A DNA stretch of 64,000 nucleotides from PVC group bacterium (GCA_945870225.1 CAMBRF010000007.1:40643-104642), one strand, 5' to 3'. Positions 8,651-18,510 are shown, counted from the first letter of the stretch. Notes: generated by a model not told the origin, from the letters alone. Program-made: numbers and translations.

Positions 8651-10585
8651 ATGTCCAAAGTTTTAGGCATTGATTTAGGAACGACGAATTCCTGTATGGC
8701 GGTGATGGAGGGGGGGGAGCCGGTTGTCATTCCTAATGCCGAAGGCATGCGGACGACGCCGTCCATTGTGGCCTTTACGAAGAGCGGGGAGCGGTTGGTG
8801 GGGCAGGCGGCCAAGCGGCAGGCCATCACCAATTCGACCAACACGGTTTACTCGATCAAGCGTTTCATGGGCCGGAAATACGACGAAGTGGCCCATGAGA
8901 TCTCGCTGGTTCCCTACAAGGTTGTGCGCGCCAAGAACGGGGATGCGCATGTGCAGGTCGGTGACGAGATTCTTTCGCCGCCGGAGATCTCCTCCATGAT
9001 CCTGCAGAAGATGAGGGCCGATGCCGAGGCCTATCTAGGCGAGAAGATCACGCAGGCGGTCGTTACGGTGCCGGCCTATTTCAATGACAGCCAGCGGCAG
9101 GCCACCAAGGATGCGGGACGGATTGCCGGGCTGGAAGTGCTGCGGATCATCAATGAGCCCACGGCGGCGTCACTGGCCTACGGCCTCGACAAGAAGAAGG
9201 ACGAGAAGATCGCGGTATACGATCTGGGTGGCGGCACGTTTGATGTGTCCGTCCTGGATATCGGCGAAGGGGTCTTTGAGGTCAAGGCCACCAACGGCGA
9301 CACGCATCTGGGCGGTGACGATTTCGATCATACCATCATGAGCTGGTTGGCGGAGGAGTTCCGCAAGGATCAGGGGATCGACCTGACCAAGGACACGATG
9401 GCCATGCAACGGCTGAAAGAGTCGGCCGAGAAGGCCAAGTGTGAGCTCTCCAGCGCCCTGCAGACGGACATCAATCTTCCGTTCATCAGCGCCGACGCCA
9501 GCGGGCCCAAACATCTCAATGTCACGTTGTCGCGCGCCAAGCTTGAACAGCTGGTCGACCAACTGGTCGAGCGGACGAATCAGCCGGTTAAGAACTGCAT
9601 GAAGGATGCGGGCTTGCAGACCGTGGACGAGGTTGTCCTGGTCGGCGGGATGACCCGTATGCCCAAGGTTCAGGAAATGGCCAAGAAGCTGTTTGGCAAG
9701 GAACCGCACAAGGGGGTTAACCCCGATGAGGTCGTGGCGGTGGGCGCGGCGATCCAGGGCGGTATTCTCAAGGGCGAGGTCAAGGATGTGCTGCTGTTGG
9801 ATGTCGCACCGCTGTCGTTGGGTATCGAGACATTGGGCCGGGTGTTTACCGCTCTGATTGAGCGCAACACGACGGTTCCGACCCGCAAGACGGAAATTTT
9901 CAGCACGGCTTCCGACAACCAGCCGTCCGTTGAGATTCATGTGTTGCAGGGCGAGCGCAAGATGGCTGATCAGAACAAGACCATCGGGCGTTTTCATCTG
10001 GATGGCATTCCGCCCGCACCGCGCGGTGTTCCCCAGGTCGAGGTCACTTTTGATGTCGATGCGAACGGCATCCTGCATGTGTCCGCCAAGGATCTGGGGA
10101 CCGGGCGCGAGCAGAAGATCACCATCACGGCATCAAGCGGTCTGAGCGAGGCGGAAATCAAGGACATGGTGAAGGACGCCGAGTCGCATGCCGAGGAGGA
10201 CCGTCTGCAGCGTGAAGCGGCCGAGGCCCGGAATATGGCGGATAACCTGGTTTACCAGACCGAGAAGCTCCTCAAGGAGCAGGGTGAAAAGGTATCAGCC
10301 GATAAGAAGCGTCCGGTCGAGGAAGCCATTGAGCAGGTGAAAACCGCGCTCAAGGGGAATGACGCCGAGGCCATCAAGTCAGCGACGGAAGGATTGAATA
10401 CGGCGGTTCAGGCGATTTCGGCTGATCTGTACGCTCAGGCCAAGTCCGCCCATCAAGGGGCGGACGGTGGCGCTCCGGGTGGCGCTCCGGGCGGTGAAGC
10501 CCAGGATAAATCCGAGGCGGCCGGAGGGGGTAAGGATGGCGTGATTGACGCCGATTTTGAAATGGTTGACGATAAGAAGAAGTAG
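8651..10585 (+). CDS. dnaK: Chaperone protein DnaK (Hsp70)
   Basis: 644-residue Hsp70 of usual length. The ATPase domain begins [10 protein letters not shown] and carries the phosphate motif [10 protein letters not shown] and the adenosine motif [10 protein letters not shown]. The substrate-binding domain follows, then a lid and a Gly/Ala-rich tail ending in the GrpE/DnaJ-type acidic end ([16 protein letters not shown]). It folds and protects proteins in the cytoplasm using ATP. A GGAGG ribosome site precedes the ATG. It is the first gene of a dnaK-groES-groEL cluster; no grpE, dnaJ or hrcA is adjacent, which is unusual for dnaK. The upstream promoter is of sigma-54 type. Confidence 0.98.
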   Translation: MSKVLGIDLGTTNSCMAVMEGGEPVVIPNAEGMRTTPSIVAFTKSGERLVGQAAKRQAITNSTNTVYSIKRFMGRKYDEVAHEISLVPYKVVRAKNGDAHVQVGDEILSPPEISSMILQKMRADAEAYLGEKITQAVVTVPAYFNDSQRQATKDAGRIAGLEVLRIINEPTAASLAYGLDKKKDEKIAVYDLGGGTFDVSVLDIGEGVFEVKATNGDTHLGGDDFDHTIMSWLAEEFRKDQGIDLTKDTMAMQRLKESAEKAKCELSSALQTDINLPFISADASGPKHLNVTLSRAKLEQLVDQLVERTNQPVKNCMKDAGLQTVDEVVLVGGMTRMPKVQEMAKKLFGKEPHKGVNPDEVVAVGAAIQGGILKGEVKDVLLLDVAPLSLGIETLGRVFTALIERNTTVPTRKTEIFSTASDNQPSVEIHVLQGERKMADQNKTIGRFHLDGIPPAPRGVPQVEVTFDVDANGILHVSAKDLGTGREQKITITASSGLSEAEIKDMVKDAESHAEEDRLQREAAEARNMADNLVYQTEKLLKEQGEKVSADKKRPVEEAIEQVKTALKGNDAEAIKSATEGLNTAVQAISADLYAQAKSAHQGADGGAPGGAPGGEAQDKSEAAGGGKDGVIDADFEMVDDKKK

Positions 10586-10600
10586 TCGGGAAACAACGTG

Positions 10601-10619
10601 AACGCGACGGTTTCGCGTT
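10601..10619 (+). other. Hairpin between dnaK and groES
   Basis: AACGCGA (10601-10607) and TCGCGTT (10613-10619) form a perfect 7-base stem with a 5-base loop just after the dnaK stop codon. There is no T-run, so it is more likely an mRNA processing or stability element, or a leaky attenuator, than a full terminator. Confidence 0.45.
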
Positions 10620-10678
10620 TGCGATGGGGGAGGGCGGGTGGCCCTTCGATAAACGTAACAAGAAAAGGAAAGGGAGTA

Positions 10679-10966
10679 ATGAAGATTAAACCGTTGGCTG
10701 ATCGCGTCTTGGTTGAGCCCAAGAAGGAACTGGAAGTTAACAAGGGCGGAATTATCATTCCGGATAGCGCCAAAGAGAAACCCATGGAAGGCAAAGTTGT
10801 GGCCGTGGGTACAGGCAAGCGTGATGAGGCTGGAAAGCTCATTCCGTTTACCGTCAAGGTCGGTGACAGAGTCCTGATGCCCAAGTATGGCGGCACCGAG
10901 GTCAAGTTGGACGACAAGGAATATCAGATCATGCGCGAAGAGGATATCCTCGGCATTGTTGAGTAA
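10679..10966 (+). CDS. groES: Co-chaperonin GroES
   Basis: 95 residues, the normal size for the heptameric lid of GroEL. Family features: the start [13 protein letters not shown], the mobile-loop region with [13 protein letters not shown], and [14 protein letters not shown]. The ATG at 10679 has an AGGGAG ribosome site; a longer in-frame start upstream adds residues with no family similarity. It lies 93 bases after dnaK and 50 bases before groEL. Confidence 0.97.
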   Translation: MKIKPLADRVLVEPKKELEVNKGGIIIPDSAKEKPMEGKVVAVGTGKRDEAGKLIPFTVKVGDRVLMPKYGGTEVKLDDKEYQIMREEDILGIVE

Positions 10967-11016
10967 TCATGCCGGACAGGATCGAAACGATAACCCAGTA
11001 AGAAGGAACGAGCAAA

Positions 11017-12678
11017 ATGGCAGAAAAAGGTAAACAACTTAAGTATAACAGCGAAGCACGCCAGGCGATGCTGCGCGGTGTGGAGAAGCTGAGTCGTGCG
11101 GTCAAGGTTACACTCGGCCCGTGCGGCCGGAACGTGATTCTGGACAAGAAATTCGGTTCGCCCACGATCACCAAGGACGGCGTGACAGTCGCCAAGGAAA
11201 TCGAACTGCCGGACCCGTTTGAAAACATGGGCGCCCAGATGGTGCGTGAAGTCGCCAGCAAGACCAGCGATACGGCTGGTGACGGTACGACCACCGCGAC
11301 GCTGCTTGCCGAGAACATCTATCGCGAAGGCCTGAAGAACGTTACGGCCGGCGCCAATCCGATGAGCTTGAAGCGCGGGATCGACAAGGCTGTCGAAGTG
11401 ATCGTGGATGCGATCGCCAAGCAGGCCAAGAAGGTCAAGGAACACGTTGAAATCGCCCAGGTCGCGACCATCTCCGCCAACGGCGAAGCCGCCATCGGCG
11501 AGATCATTGCGGATGCCATGGACAAGGTCGGCAAAGACGGGACCATCACCGTTGAAGAGGCCAAGGCCATGGAAACCACGTTGGATGTGGTCGAGGGTAT
11601 GCAGTTCGACAAGGGCTACATCTCCCCGTACTTCTCCACCAACATGGAGACGATGGAAGCCTCGTTGGAAGACGCCTATGTCCTGATCTACGAGAAGAAG
11701 ATCTCGAACCTCCAGGATATGCTGCCCCTGCTGCAGAGCGTGGCCAAGACAAGCAAGCCGTTGTTGATCATTGCCGAGGATGTCGAGGGCGAAGCCCTGG
11801 CGACCCTCGTGGTCAACCGCCTGCGTGGCACGTTGCAGATCTGCGCCGTCAAGGCGCCGGGCTTCGGCGACCGCCGGAAGGCCATGCTTGAGGATATCGC
11901 GATTCTGACGGGCGGGAAATGCCTGACTGAGGATCTCGGCATCAAGCTGGAGAGCGTCAAGATCGAGGACCTGGGCCGTGCAAAACGGATCAGCGTGGAT
12001 AAGGAAAACACCACGATCGTCGAGGGCGCCGGCAAGGCGTCGGCGATCCAGGGCCGCGTGGCCCAGATCAAGCGTCAGATCGAGGAAACCTCCTCCGACT
12101 ACGATCGCGAAAAGCTGCAGGAACGCCTGGCGAAGCTGGCGGGCGGTGTGGCCGTGATCAATGTCGGTGCGGCGACCGAGACCGAGATGAAGGAGAAGAA
12201 GGCCCGCGTTGAGGACGCTCTGCATGCGACCCGCGCCGCGGTGGAAGAGGGCGTGGTTCCCGGTGGTGGTGTGGCGTTGCTGCGCTGCCTGCCGGTGTTG
12301 GACAAGCTCGATGTCACGGGCGACGAGAAGATCGGCGTGGATATCATCCGCCGCTGTCTCGAGGCTCCCCTGCGTCAACTCGTGGATAACGCCGGCCTGG
12401 AAGGGGCGGTCATTGTCCAGGAAGTCAAGAAGCAGAAGGGTTCTGTCGGCTTCAACGTCGCGACGCTCGAGTATACCGACCTGATCAAGGCCGGTGTGCT
12501 GGATCCCGCGAAGGTGACCCGTATGGCCCTGCAGAATGCCGCGAGCATTTCAGGCTTGCTGCTTACAACCGAGTGCATGATCACCGAGATCCCGCAAGAC
12601 GAGAAGCCCGCTCCGGGCGGACACGGCGGCGGTATGGGCGGTGGCATGGGCGGCGGCATGGGCGGCGACATGTATTAA
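11017..12678 (+). CDS. groL: Chaperonin GroEL
   Basis: 553-residue Hsp60 forming the double-ring folding chamber with GroES. Visible motifs: the ATP-site loop [17 protein letters not shown], the apical [10 protein letters not shown], and the classical GGM repeat tail ([17 protein letters not shown]). Ribosome site AAGGAACG upstream. A strong terminator follows at 12705. Confidence 0.98.
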   Translation: MAEKGKQLKYNSEARQAMLRGVEKLSRAVKVTLGPCGRNVILDKKFGSPTITKDGVTVAKEIELPDPFENMGAQMVREVASKTSDTAGDGTTTATLLAENIYREGLKNVTAGANPMSLKRGIDKAVEVIVDAIAKQAKKVKEHVEIAQVATISANGEAAIGEIIADAMDKVGKDGTITVEEAKAMETTLDVVEGMQFDKGYISPYFSTNMETMEASLEDAYVLIYEKKISNLQDMLPLLQSVAKTSKPLLIIAEDVEGEALATLVVNRLRGTLQICAVKAPGFGDRRKAMLEDIAILTGGKCLTEDLGIKLESVKIEDLGRAKRISVDKENTTIVEGAGKASAIQGRVAQIKRQIEETSSDYDREKLQERLAKLAGGVAVINVGAATETEMKEKKARVEDALHATRAAVEEGVVPGGGVALLRCLPVLDKLDVTGDEKIGVDIIRRCLEAPLRQLVDNAGLEGAVIVQEVKKQKGSVGFNVATLEYTDLIKAGVLDPAKVTRMALQNAASISGLLLTTECMITEIPQDEKPAPGGHGGGMGGGMGGGMGGDMY

Positions 12679-12695
12679 GAGTTGAACGATAACGT

Positions 12696-12724
12696 TTGAC
12701 TTGGGTAAACGGGACGCCTACACT
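12696..12724 (+). promoter_or_regulatory. Candidate promoter for rpoZ-smpB-tatA
   Basis: TTGACT (12696-12701), 17 bases, TACACT (12719-12724). The spacer and -10 box lie inside the left arm and loop of the groEL terminator, so termination and initiation signals are superimposed. Confidence 0.45.
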
Positions 12725-12742
12725 GCGTCCCGTTTACTTTTT
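12705..12742 (+). terminator. Rho-independent terminator after groEL
   Basis: GTAAACGGGACGC (12705-12717) and its exact complement GCGTCCCGTTTAC (12725-12737) form a 13-base perfect stem with a 7-base loop, followed by TTTTT (12738-12742). Confidence 0.9.
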
Positions 12743-12758
12743 CTATCGGAGGTTGATT

Positions 12759-12995
12759 TTGAATCCTTTACTACTCGAAAAAGCCAAGCAGAAGATCAAT
12801 TCGGTACCGCTGCTGGTCAATATGATCTCTCGGCGTGTCCGCCAGTTGAATGCTGGGATGCGTCCCTATCTGAAGCCTGAGACCCCGAATGAAGAACGGG
12901 TCGATATCGCGTTACGCGAGGTTATCGAAGGCAAACTGACGGCGGAAATCGGGTTTTTTGAGCCGGTCAGCCCGGGTAGCCGTCCGAACGACTAA
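12759..12995 (+). CDS. rpoZ: DNA-directed RNA polymerase omega subunit
   Basis: 78 residues. The block VLVNMISRRVRQL-like (PLLVNMISRRVRQLNAG), RPYLKP and the downstream DIALREVIEGKLTAEI match bacterial omega, which helps assemble the beta' subunit. TTG at 12759 is taken as start because a GGAGG ribosome site sits seven bases before it; an in-frame TTG at 12753 is too close to that site. It directly precedes smpB, with a 13-base gap. Confidence 0.85.
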   Translation: MNPLLLEKAKQKINSVPLLVNMISRRVRQLNAGMRPYLKPETPNEERVDIALREVIEGKLTAEIGFFEPVSPGSRPND

Positions 12996-13008
12996 TCGCC
13001 GGTAATCC

Positions 13009-13485
13009 ATGGCGGCCTCTCACGACAGTAAACGCGGGGAAAAGGTCGCCACCAACCGGAAAGCCCTTCACGATTTTTTCGTTTTGGACCGGGTGGAGTC
13101 CGGGGTTGAACTGCGGGGCACCGAGGTCAAGTCAGTCCGCGCCGGAAATGTCAATTTGACGGGCGGATTTGCCAAGATCGAGAAAAATCGCTTGGTCCTC
13201 TACGGCGTGCACATTGCTCCCTATGAATGTGGTAACCGGTTTAATCACGATCCACTGCGGCCGCGGCAGCTTCTTTTGCATCACCGGGAGATCAGTCGGC
13301 TGGCTGGAAAACTCGCCTTGAAAGGCCTTACCCTGATTCCGCTCAGCATGTATTTCGGTAAGCGTTGGGCGAAGGTTGAATTGGGCCTTTGCAAGGGCAA
13401 GCAGGACGCCGATAAAAGGGAAACCGTGCGCCGGAAGGAAGCCGATCGGGAGGCTCAGCGGGCGATCGAACGCGCACGGTCTTGA
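13009..13485 (+). CDS. smpB: SsrA-binding protein SmpB
   Basis: 158 residues. SmpB binds tmRNA and brings it to stalled ribosomes for trans-translation. Typical segments: NRKALHDFFVLDRVESGVEL, GTEVKSVRAGNVNL, and a basic C-terminal tail (DKRETVRRKEADREAQRAIERARS) that enters the mRNA channel. No tmRNA gene was recognised nearby. It sits between rpoZ and tatA. Confidence 0.96.
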   Translation: MAASHDSKRGEKVATNRKALHDFFVLDRVESGVELRGTEVKSVRAGNVNLTGGFAKIEKNRLVLYGVHIAPYECGNRFNHDPLRPRQLLLHHREISRLAGKLALKGLTLIPLSMYFGKRWAKVELGLCKGKQDADKRETVRRKEADREAQRAIERARS

Positions 13486-13503
13486 CAAGAAAGAGGAACC
13501 ACG

Positions 13504-13683
13504 ATGCGTATAGGTTGGCCGGAATTGATTATTGTCCTGCTGGTTGTGCTTTTGCTCTTCGGGGCAAAGCGTTTGCCTGATCTGGCCCGCTCGCTCGGGC
13601 GCAGCTTGAATGAATTCAAGAAGGGACGCTCAGAGGGAGCGAAAGACGACACCGCCAAAACGGATCAGGACGGGAAGAAGTAG
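13504..13683 (+). CDS. tatA: Twin-arginine translocase subunit TatA/E
   Basis: 59 residues, short for the family. It has one N-terminal membrane helix (about 5-21: [16 protein letters not shown]), then the conserved [20 protein letters not shown] amphipathic helix and a charged tail. It would form the protein-conducting part of the Tat export system for folded proteins. No tatC or tatB is in the window. A GAGGAA ribosome site precedes the ATG, 18 bases after smpB. Confidence 0.9.
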   Translation: MRIGWPELIIVLLVVLLLFGAKRLPDLARSLGRSLNEFKKGRSEGAKDDTAKTDQDGKK

Positions 13684-13700
13684 GATCCCGACAGGGCGTC

Positions 13701-14360
13701 CTACCGCTTGGCGTTGCTCCGGCGGGAATCCCGGTCCAGTTGGCGGAGATTTTCCTCCACGTCGTTTTTCCACAGGCTATTCGGGTTGGCTGTCAGAAAA
13801 TCCTCATAGACGGCGCGGGCCTCGCCGGGCTTCTGCATCTGTTCCAGACAGCGTGCTTTTCCGAAGAGTGCGGAAGGTGTCAGGAACGTATCGGGCTGTT
13901 CCTTCAGGAAGGTTGAATAGGCCGCCAGGGCCTCGGGAATCTGCCCCGTCGCCTCCGTGCATGCAATCTGTCCAAGTTGGGCCACAGCCACCAAGGGATG
14001 TTTCGGGTACTGGGTGGCGAACTTGGCATACGAGGCTGACGCCGCCATGTAGTCCCCCGAATCGTAAAGGGCTTTGGCCGTCTGGAGGAGCGCAAGCCGC
14101 GCGGCAGGGGAACCCGGGTATTGGGTGATAATCGCCTGCAGGGCCGGAACATTTCGCGCTTCACCCAGCATCCGGGAAGCCTGATTCTCACTGCTTTGCT
14201 TGTGGTCACGGTAAAGAAAAACGCCGAGCACAATGACAACCGCCACGCCGGCCTTGAGGGCGAGGCTTTTCCACTCTTCCTTGACCGAGGCCGGCAGGGT
14301 GCTCAGTCCGGTGGGTTCAGGGGGATTTTGTTCGGGTGCGGTCTCTTCACGATTTTCCAT
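13701..14360 (-). CDS. Membrane-anchored TPR protein
   Basis: 219 residues. A Pro/Glu-rich N-terminus is followed by one membrane segment (about 35-50, KAGVAVVIVLGVFLY) and then tetratricopeptide-like helical pairs to the end. The layout is like YfgM/BamD-type ancillary factors: N-terminus in the cytoplasm, TPRs outside. Function is not recognised; a role in envelope protein assembly is a guess from architecture and from the neighbouring tatA, which it meets tail to tail (17 bases between stop codons). Confidence 0.75.
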   Translation of the reverse strand: MENREETAPEQNPPEPTGLSTLPASVKEEWKSLALKAGVAVVIVLGVFLYRDHKQSSENQASRMLGEARNVPALQAIITQYPGSPAARLALLQTAKALYDSGDYMAASASYAKFATQYPKHPLVAVAQLGQIACTEATGQIPEALAAYSTFLKEQPDTFLTPSALFGKARCLEQMQKPGEARAVYEDFLTANPNSLWKNDVEENLRQLDRDSRRSNAKR

Positions 14361-14573
14361 GGCCTTGGGCCTTTCTGTAGGGATTGAATGGGTCTACTTA
14401 TTACGGGGTCGCCCCGCCTGACGCAAGAGCAAAGATTCGAACTTTATCATGGGGCAGCGCGCTTGTGTTGTCCGTCTTGCCGGAAAAAAGAGGGTGAGGC
14501 GGGCTATATTCTTGTCGGCGTGGCGGTTTCATGGGAAAAAGATGCCCGTTTTGACGTTCATTGAGGAGCCGTT

Positions 14574-15389
14574 ATGAGGACAATCCAATTCTGTTGGCCG
14601 GAAGGAAAAGCGGGGGCATTCACGGCGTCGTACGATGATGGCGTGAAGGAGGACCGTCGCCTGGTTGAGATTTTCAACCGATACGGGATGCGCGGGACGT
14701 GGAATTTGAATGCGAACTTTATTGCCACGACAGCCGATCCGAATGGCCGGGTGGCCTGGTCGGAAATCCAGTCCCTGTATGCCGGTCACGAGGTGGCCGC
14801 CCATGGTTTAACGCACCCTTGGCTGGATCGTATTCCGGATGAACGCATCCTGATGGAGATGGTGGAGGATAGGCGGCGGTTGGAAGCCGCCGTGAAATAC
14901 CCCGTTAAAGGGATGGCGTTGCCCTTTGGCGTCTATGACCGGCGGGTGTTGGCTATTCTGGGACAGGCGGGCATGGTGCATTCCCGTACCGTGAACGCGA
15001 CGCATGGTTTCGGGGTGCCGGAAAACTTTCTGGAATGGCACCCGACCTGCCATCATGCCGCGGACTTGTCCAAACTGTGGGTGGATTTCACAGATCGGAA
15101 GGAATCTCATAAGCTGTTTTATCTATGGGGGCACTCCTACGAGTTTGATCGCAATCAAAACTGGGAAATTATCGAACAGTTTGGAGCTTTGGTGCGTGCG
15201 GCCCTGGATGCCGGCGGGTTGTGGTGTGCCACGAATATGGAGATTTACGAGTATGTTACCGCCTGGCGCCGCCTTTGGTGCAGTCTGGATGGTTCCAGTT
15301 TTCGGAACGTCAGCGGAACCCCCCTCTGGATGCGTGCCGGAGAGACCTTGATCCGGCTGGGAGCCGGCGAAACAGTCGCCGTGGACTGA
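14574..15389 (+). CDS. Polysaccharide deacetylase family protein (CE4/NodB-like)
   Basis: 271 residues. The CE4 metal motif is present as TASYDDG (Asp21-Asp22) with the histidine motif HGLTH (His77, His81), so a metal-dependent N- or O-deacetylase is likely. GMALPFGVYD resembles the substrate-groove arginine motif but with Leu in place of Arg. No signal peptide, hence a cytoplasmic place of action or non-classical substrate. A GAGGAG ribosome site precedes the ATG. It is monocistronic. Confidence 0.85.
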   Translation: MRTIQFCWPEGKAGAFTASYDDGVKEDRRLVEIFNRYGMRGTWNLNANFIATTADPNGRVAWSEIQSLYAGHEVAAHGLTHPWLDRIPDERILMEMVEDRRRLEAAVKYPVKGMALPFGVYDRRVLAILGQAGMVHSRTVNATHGFGVPENFLEWHPTCHHAADLSKLWVDFTDRKESHKLFYLWGHSYEFDRNQNWEIIEQFGALVRAALDAGGLWCATNMEIYEYVTAWRRLWCSLDGSSFRNVSGTPLWMRAGETLIRLGAGETVAVD

Positions 15390-15421
15390 TAATTCGGTGT
15401 AAGGAGTTTACCTGATGGCAA

Positions 15422-15454
15422 AATCAGGTCTTCCCTGATTGCTGATTTCAGCAA
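15422..15454 (+). promoter_or_regulatory. Two adjacent hairpins upstream of the response regulator gene
   Basis: AATCAGG/CCTGATT (15422-15428 with 15434-15440) and TTGCTGA/TCAGCAA (15439-15445 with 15448-15454) share two bases, so they could be alternative structures. No T-run follows. Role unknown; leader regulation or deacetylase mRNA end protection are possible. Confidence 0.35.
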
Positions 15455-15555
15455 GGTTGCTAATTTCGTGCCATGGAAATGGACGGAATTACTTTGGCCG
15501 GTTGCGTGGCGACGACGCCTGAGTGCAACGCGGTCAAAGGAGGGAGGGTCGAGTT

Positions 15556-15978
15556 ATGCGGGCGTTGATTTTGGATGATGAACCCCTTGTTCTCTCGGTG
15601 CTGCAACGACTGCTGGTCCATCGCGGGTATGACGTGGTGACCTACCCGGACGTGGCCTCCTGCCCGCTTTTTTTTGGTGATCGCTGTCCCTGTTCCGGCA
15701 CAGCGAAGTGTCCGGACGTCATATTGGCCGATCTTAATATGCCCGATGTGAACGGCGTGCAGTTTGTCAGGAAACTCCAGAGAAAAGGCTGCAAATGCCG
15801 GAACATTGCGGTGATGTCCGGCGGTTGGACGGCTGAGAGTCTCCAGCAGGTCTCGCGCCTCGGAGTCAGCATTTTTGCCAAGCCGTTTCATCTTCAAGGG
15901 CTCGAGTCCTGGCTGGGATCCGCAGAAGGATCGATCGCGGGGCCTCCTGTTCAGAGTATCAGGGAATTGCCGATCTAA
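15556..15978 (+). CDS. Single-domain response regulator with a cysteine-rich loop
   Basis: 140-residue receiver domain without an output domain. Phosphorylation pocket: Asp8-Asp9, phospho-acceptor Asp59 (ILADLNMP) and Lys in FAKPF. It is odd in carrying six cysteines: Cys36, 44, 46 and 52 just before the phospho-acceptor strand, and Cys79 and Cys81 (GCKCRN). This spacing suggests a bound metal or redox control, which I have not seen in ordinary CheY-like proteins. ATG at 15556 is preferred because of the GGAGGGAGG site just upstream. No kinase is adjacent. Confidence 0.88.
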   Translation: MRALILDDEPLVLSVLQRLLVHRGYDVVTYPDVASCPLFFGDRCPCSGTAKCPDVILADLNMPDVNGVQFVRKLQRKGCKCRNIAVMSGGWTAESLQQVSRLGVSIFAKPFHLQGLESWLGSAEGSIAGPPVQSIRELPI

Positions 15979-16071
15979 CGCACGACCTCCGGGCACCCGG
16001 TCATAGCGGCTTACCGGGACGGTTCGCCCTGACCCCCTGAAAATTCAAGCAACAAGAGACCCGCCTGCCTG

Positions 16072-16100
16072 CTTGACAGGGGGGGGCATGGAAGACAATC
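16072..16100 (+). promoter_or_regulatory. Candidate promoter for the hemolysin III-like gene
   Basis: TTGACA followed after 17 bases by CAATCT, in a GC-rich setting. The same pairing (TTGACA-N17-CAATCT) occurs before the gene at 30353, which raises confidence a little. Confidence 0.4.
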
Positions 16101-16151
16101 TTCACCCATGGCCGTATCTGTCGGTTCTGTCAGGCGCGGTTTTTGCCAACC

Positions 16152-16796
16152 ATGGAAATACATCAAAATACCTATTCGCTGCAGGAGGAGATTGCCAGTA
16201 GCATAACTCACGGGGTGGGGGTGGTGCTGGCTTTGGCGGCTCTAGCTGTCATGGTTGTTTTTGCGGCCCTGCGCGGGACCGCCTGGCATGTGGTGGCCTG
16301 TGCGGTGTATGGTTCCTCACTGGTATTGATGTTTGCGTCCTCAACGTTGTATCACAGTCTGCCTTGGCCTCGCGCCAAGACGGTCTTGAAAATCATTGAT
16401 CATTCCGCCATTTGTCTGCTGATTGCCGGGACCTACACCCCTTTTTTACTCGTCACCTTGAGGGGGCCCTGGGGTTGGACCTTATTTGGGATCATCTGGG
16501 GGCTGGCGCTGGCGGGTGTGGGGTTTAAACTCTTTTTTTCAGGCCGCTACAGGGTGCTTTCGACCCTCGTCTACATCGGTATGGGTTGGATCGTAGTGGT
16601 GGCCATTCACCCGCTCTATCATAGCCTGCCCCTGGGTGGCTTGTTGTGGCTGGTGGGCGGCGGTATTTTCTACACCGCCGGGACGATTTTCTACCTTGGA
16701 CGCCGTATCCCTTTCAATCATGCCATCTGGCACGCCTTTGTTCTGGTGGGAAGCCTCTGCCACTTTTTCAGCGTGATGTTGTATGTGATCCCTTAG
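16152..16796 (+). CDS. Hemolysin III / PAQR family membrane protein
   Basis: 214 residues with about seven membrane helices. Family marks: an N-terminal EEIASSITHGVG segment, SSTLYHSLP, and a conserved DHSAICLLIAGTYTPF block, with a late HAIWHAFVLVGSLCHF providing metal-binding histidines. Bacterial members (YqfA/TrhA) influence membrane lipid homeostasis rather than acting as true haemolysins. ATG at 16152 is chosen over an upstream in-frame TTG. Confidence 0.92.
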   Translation: MEIHQNTYSLQEEIASSITHGVGVVLALAALAVMVVFAALRGTAWHVVACAVYGSSLVLMFASSTLYHSLPWPRAKTVLKIIDHSAICLLIAGTYTPFLLVTLRGPWGWTLFGIIWGLALAGVGFKLFFSGRYRVLSTLVYIGMGWIVVVAIHPLYHSLPLGGLLWLVGGGIFYTAGTIFYLGRRIPFNHAIWHAFVLVGSLCHFFSVMLYVIP

Positions 16797-16893
16797 GGTC
16801 AGGAGTCTTGACGTCTGCATTGCCAGAGGGGTACTTTCAAAACCTTGAATCAGAACATATGACTCGCCAGTTTCAAAACAGAAAGAACAGGTC

Positions 16894-18510
16894 ATGATCC
16901 ATTCATGGGTTACGAGTTCAGTCGTGCGTCATTTCCCCCACTCACCTGCCGGAAAAAACCGGGCGTGGTCATATGATGCCGCGCGGAATGAGCGATTCAG
17001 TTTCCAGGTCGCCTTGCGGATGGAACCGGACGACTGGCGTTCAGGCTGGCCCGTGGAGGTATCCTGCGCGGTCGAGGCGCCGCAGGGTTGGAGTGTCCGC
17101 ATCCGAAGGGTGGGGCATGTGCCCGTGGCCCATCGCAACACCACTACCGAATGCGCGGAAGTCGACGGTGTGGGAAACTATCCCGGGTTTGCGCCGGATC
17201 CGCTTTTTGACGAGTCGAAAATGACTCTCCCCCCGGCTGAGACGCAGGCGTTCTATCTCACGGTTGTCCCCGGCCGGAAGGCCGTTCCGGGCGAACATCC
17301 CCTCGTCGTCACCTTGATCGACTCGAGCGGCAAAACCGTCCGGACCCATACGGTTAGGATCCGCCTCCATAAGGTAACCATCCGCCCCCGTAGGAATTTC
17401 GCTGTCACCAACTGGTTCTATGCCGATGCCATCATCGATTGGTACAAGACGGACCTGTTTGATGCGCGTTTCTGGAAACTGGCGGAGGCCTATTTCCGCA
17501 ATATGGTCGAGCATGGGCAGGATACAATTTATGTGCCGGTTTTTACGCCCCCCCTTGATGGAGTTAAACGGCCCTCGCAATTGTTGCGTGTGGCAAGAGA
17601 CGGGAAAGGGCGATACGTGTTTGATTGGTCGGACGTGAAGGCCTATGTGAGGTTGGCTCAGCGATGCGGACTGGAGCGTTTCGAATGGTCCCATATTTTT
17701 TCCCAATGGGGTTGCGCCAACGCCTTGCGGATTTATGAGGGGCAGGGCCGTGATGAAAAGCTTTTATGGTCGCCGGAAACGCCCGCAACGGGAGAGGTCT
17801 ACCGCGCCTTCCTGGCGCAATTCCTTCCCGAGTTGAAGGCCTTTTGCGCGAGGGAGAAAATACTCACGGCCTCCTATTTTCATGTATCCGACGAACCGCA
17901 CGGTGAGGTGGCGATGGGGAATTACGTCAGGGCCCGGGCGCTTTTGAAGGAATTGGCCCCATGGATTCGGGTGATGGATGCCTTGTCGGAAACTGAATAC
18001 GGCCGGAATAAACTGACCGATATGCCCATTCCGACCATTTCCAAGGCGCTGGAGTTCGTGCGGGAGGGTATCCCTTGCTGGTGTTATTACTGCTGCGGGC
18101 CGCGGGGACCTTTCCTTAACCGGCTGCTGGATACCCCGCTGGCCAAAATCCGTATGAACGGCTGGCTTTTCTATCGTTGGCCGTTCCTTGGTTTCCTGCA
18201 CTGGGGCTACAACTACTGGTGTGAGAGCCAGACGCGGATCCTGCTCGACCCCTTCACCAGTCAAGCCGGTGGCCGGTGGCCGGGATGGGCCTATGGCGAT
18301 ACGTTCCTGGTCTATCCCGGCGAAGATGGGCCGATAGATTCGTTGCGGCACGAGGCCTTCGCCGACAGTCTTCAAGAGTATGCCCTGCTGCAGACGATGG
18401 GCATCGACCGGAACAGCCGTATTCTGCGACCGTTGAAATCCTTTCAGGACTTCCCGAAAACCGAGGCCTGGATTCTCAAGACGCGGAAAACACTATTCGC
18501 CTCGTTATAA
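16894..18510 (+). CDS. DUF4091 / GH123-like domain protein
   Basis: 538 residues. The N-terminal beta-sandwich (1-150) is followed by a TIM-barrel-like region with FHVSDEPHG, where the Asp-Glu pair aligns with the catalytic acids of GH123-type glycosidases. The C-terminus carries the DUF4091-type WPGWAYGDTFLVYPG and the end region SLRHEAFADSLQEY. This suggests an intracellular glycan-processing enzyme; no signal peptide is seen. Substrate unknown. A weak TTGACG-N18-TACTTT promoter (16808-16837) precedes it. Confidence 0.85.
   Translation: MIHSWVTSSVVRHFPHSPAGKNRAWSYDAARNERFSFQVALRMEPDDWRSGWPVEVSCAVEAPQGWSVRIRRVGHVPVAHRNTTTECAEVDGVGNYPGFAPDPLFDESKMTLPPAETQAFYLTVVPGRKAVPGEHPLVVTLIDSSGKTVRTHTVRIRLHKVTIRPRRNFAVTNWFYADAIIDWYKTDLFDARFWKLAEAYFRNMVEHGQDTIYVPVFTPPLDGVKRPSQLLRVARDGKGRYVFDWSDVKAYVRLAQRCGLERFEWSHIFSQWGCANALRIYEGQGRDEKLLWSPETPATGEVYRAFLAQFLPELKAFCAREKILTASYFHVSDEPHGEVAMGNYVRARALLKELAPWIRVMDALSETEYGRNKLTDMPIPTISKALEFVREGIPCWCYYCCGPRGPFLNRLLDTPLAKIRMNGWLFYRWPFLGFLHWGYNYWCESQTRILLDPFTSQAGGRWPGWAYGDTFLVYPGEDGPIDSLRHEAFADSLQEYALLQTMGIDRNSRILRPLKSFQDFPKTEAWILKTRKTLFASL

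Noticed and set aside
10924..12378. 484-codon minus-strand frame opposite groEL
   Set aside because: Antisense shadow of a highly conserved chaperonin; low-complexity His/Asp/Gln-rich translation is typical of such shadows.
12996..13683. tmRNA gene beside smpB
   Set aside because: No tRNA-like ends or ssrA tag reading frame could be recognised in the neighbouring bases.
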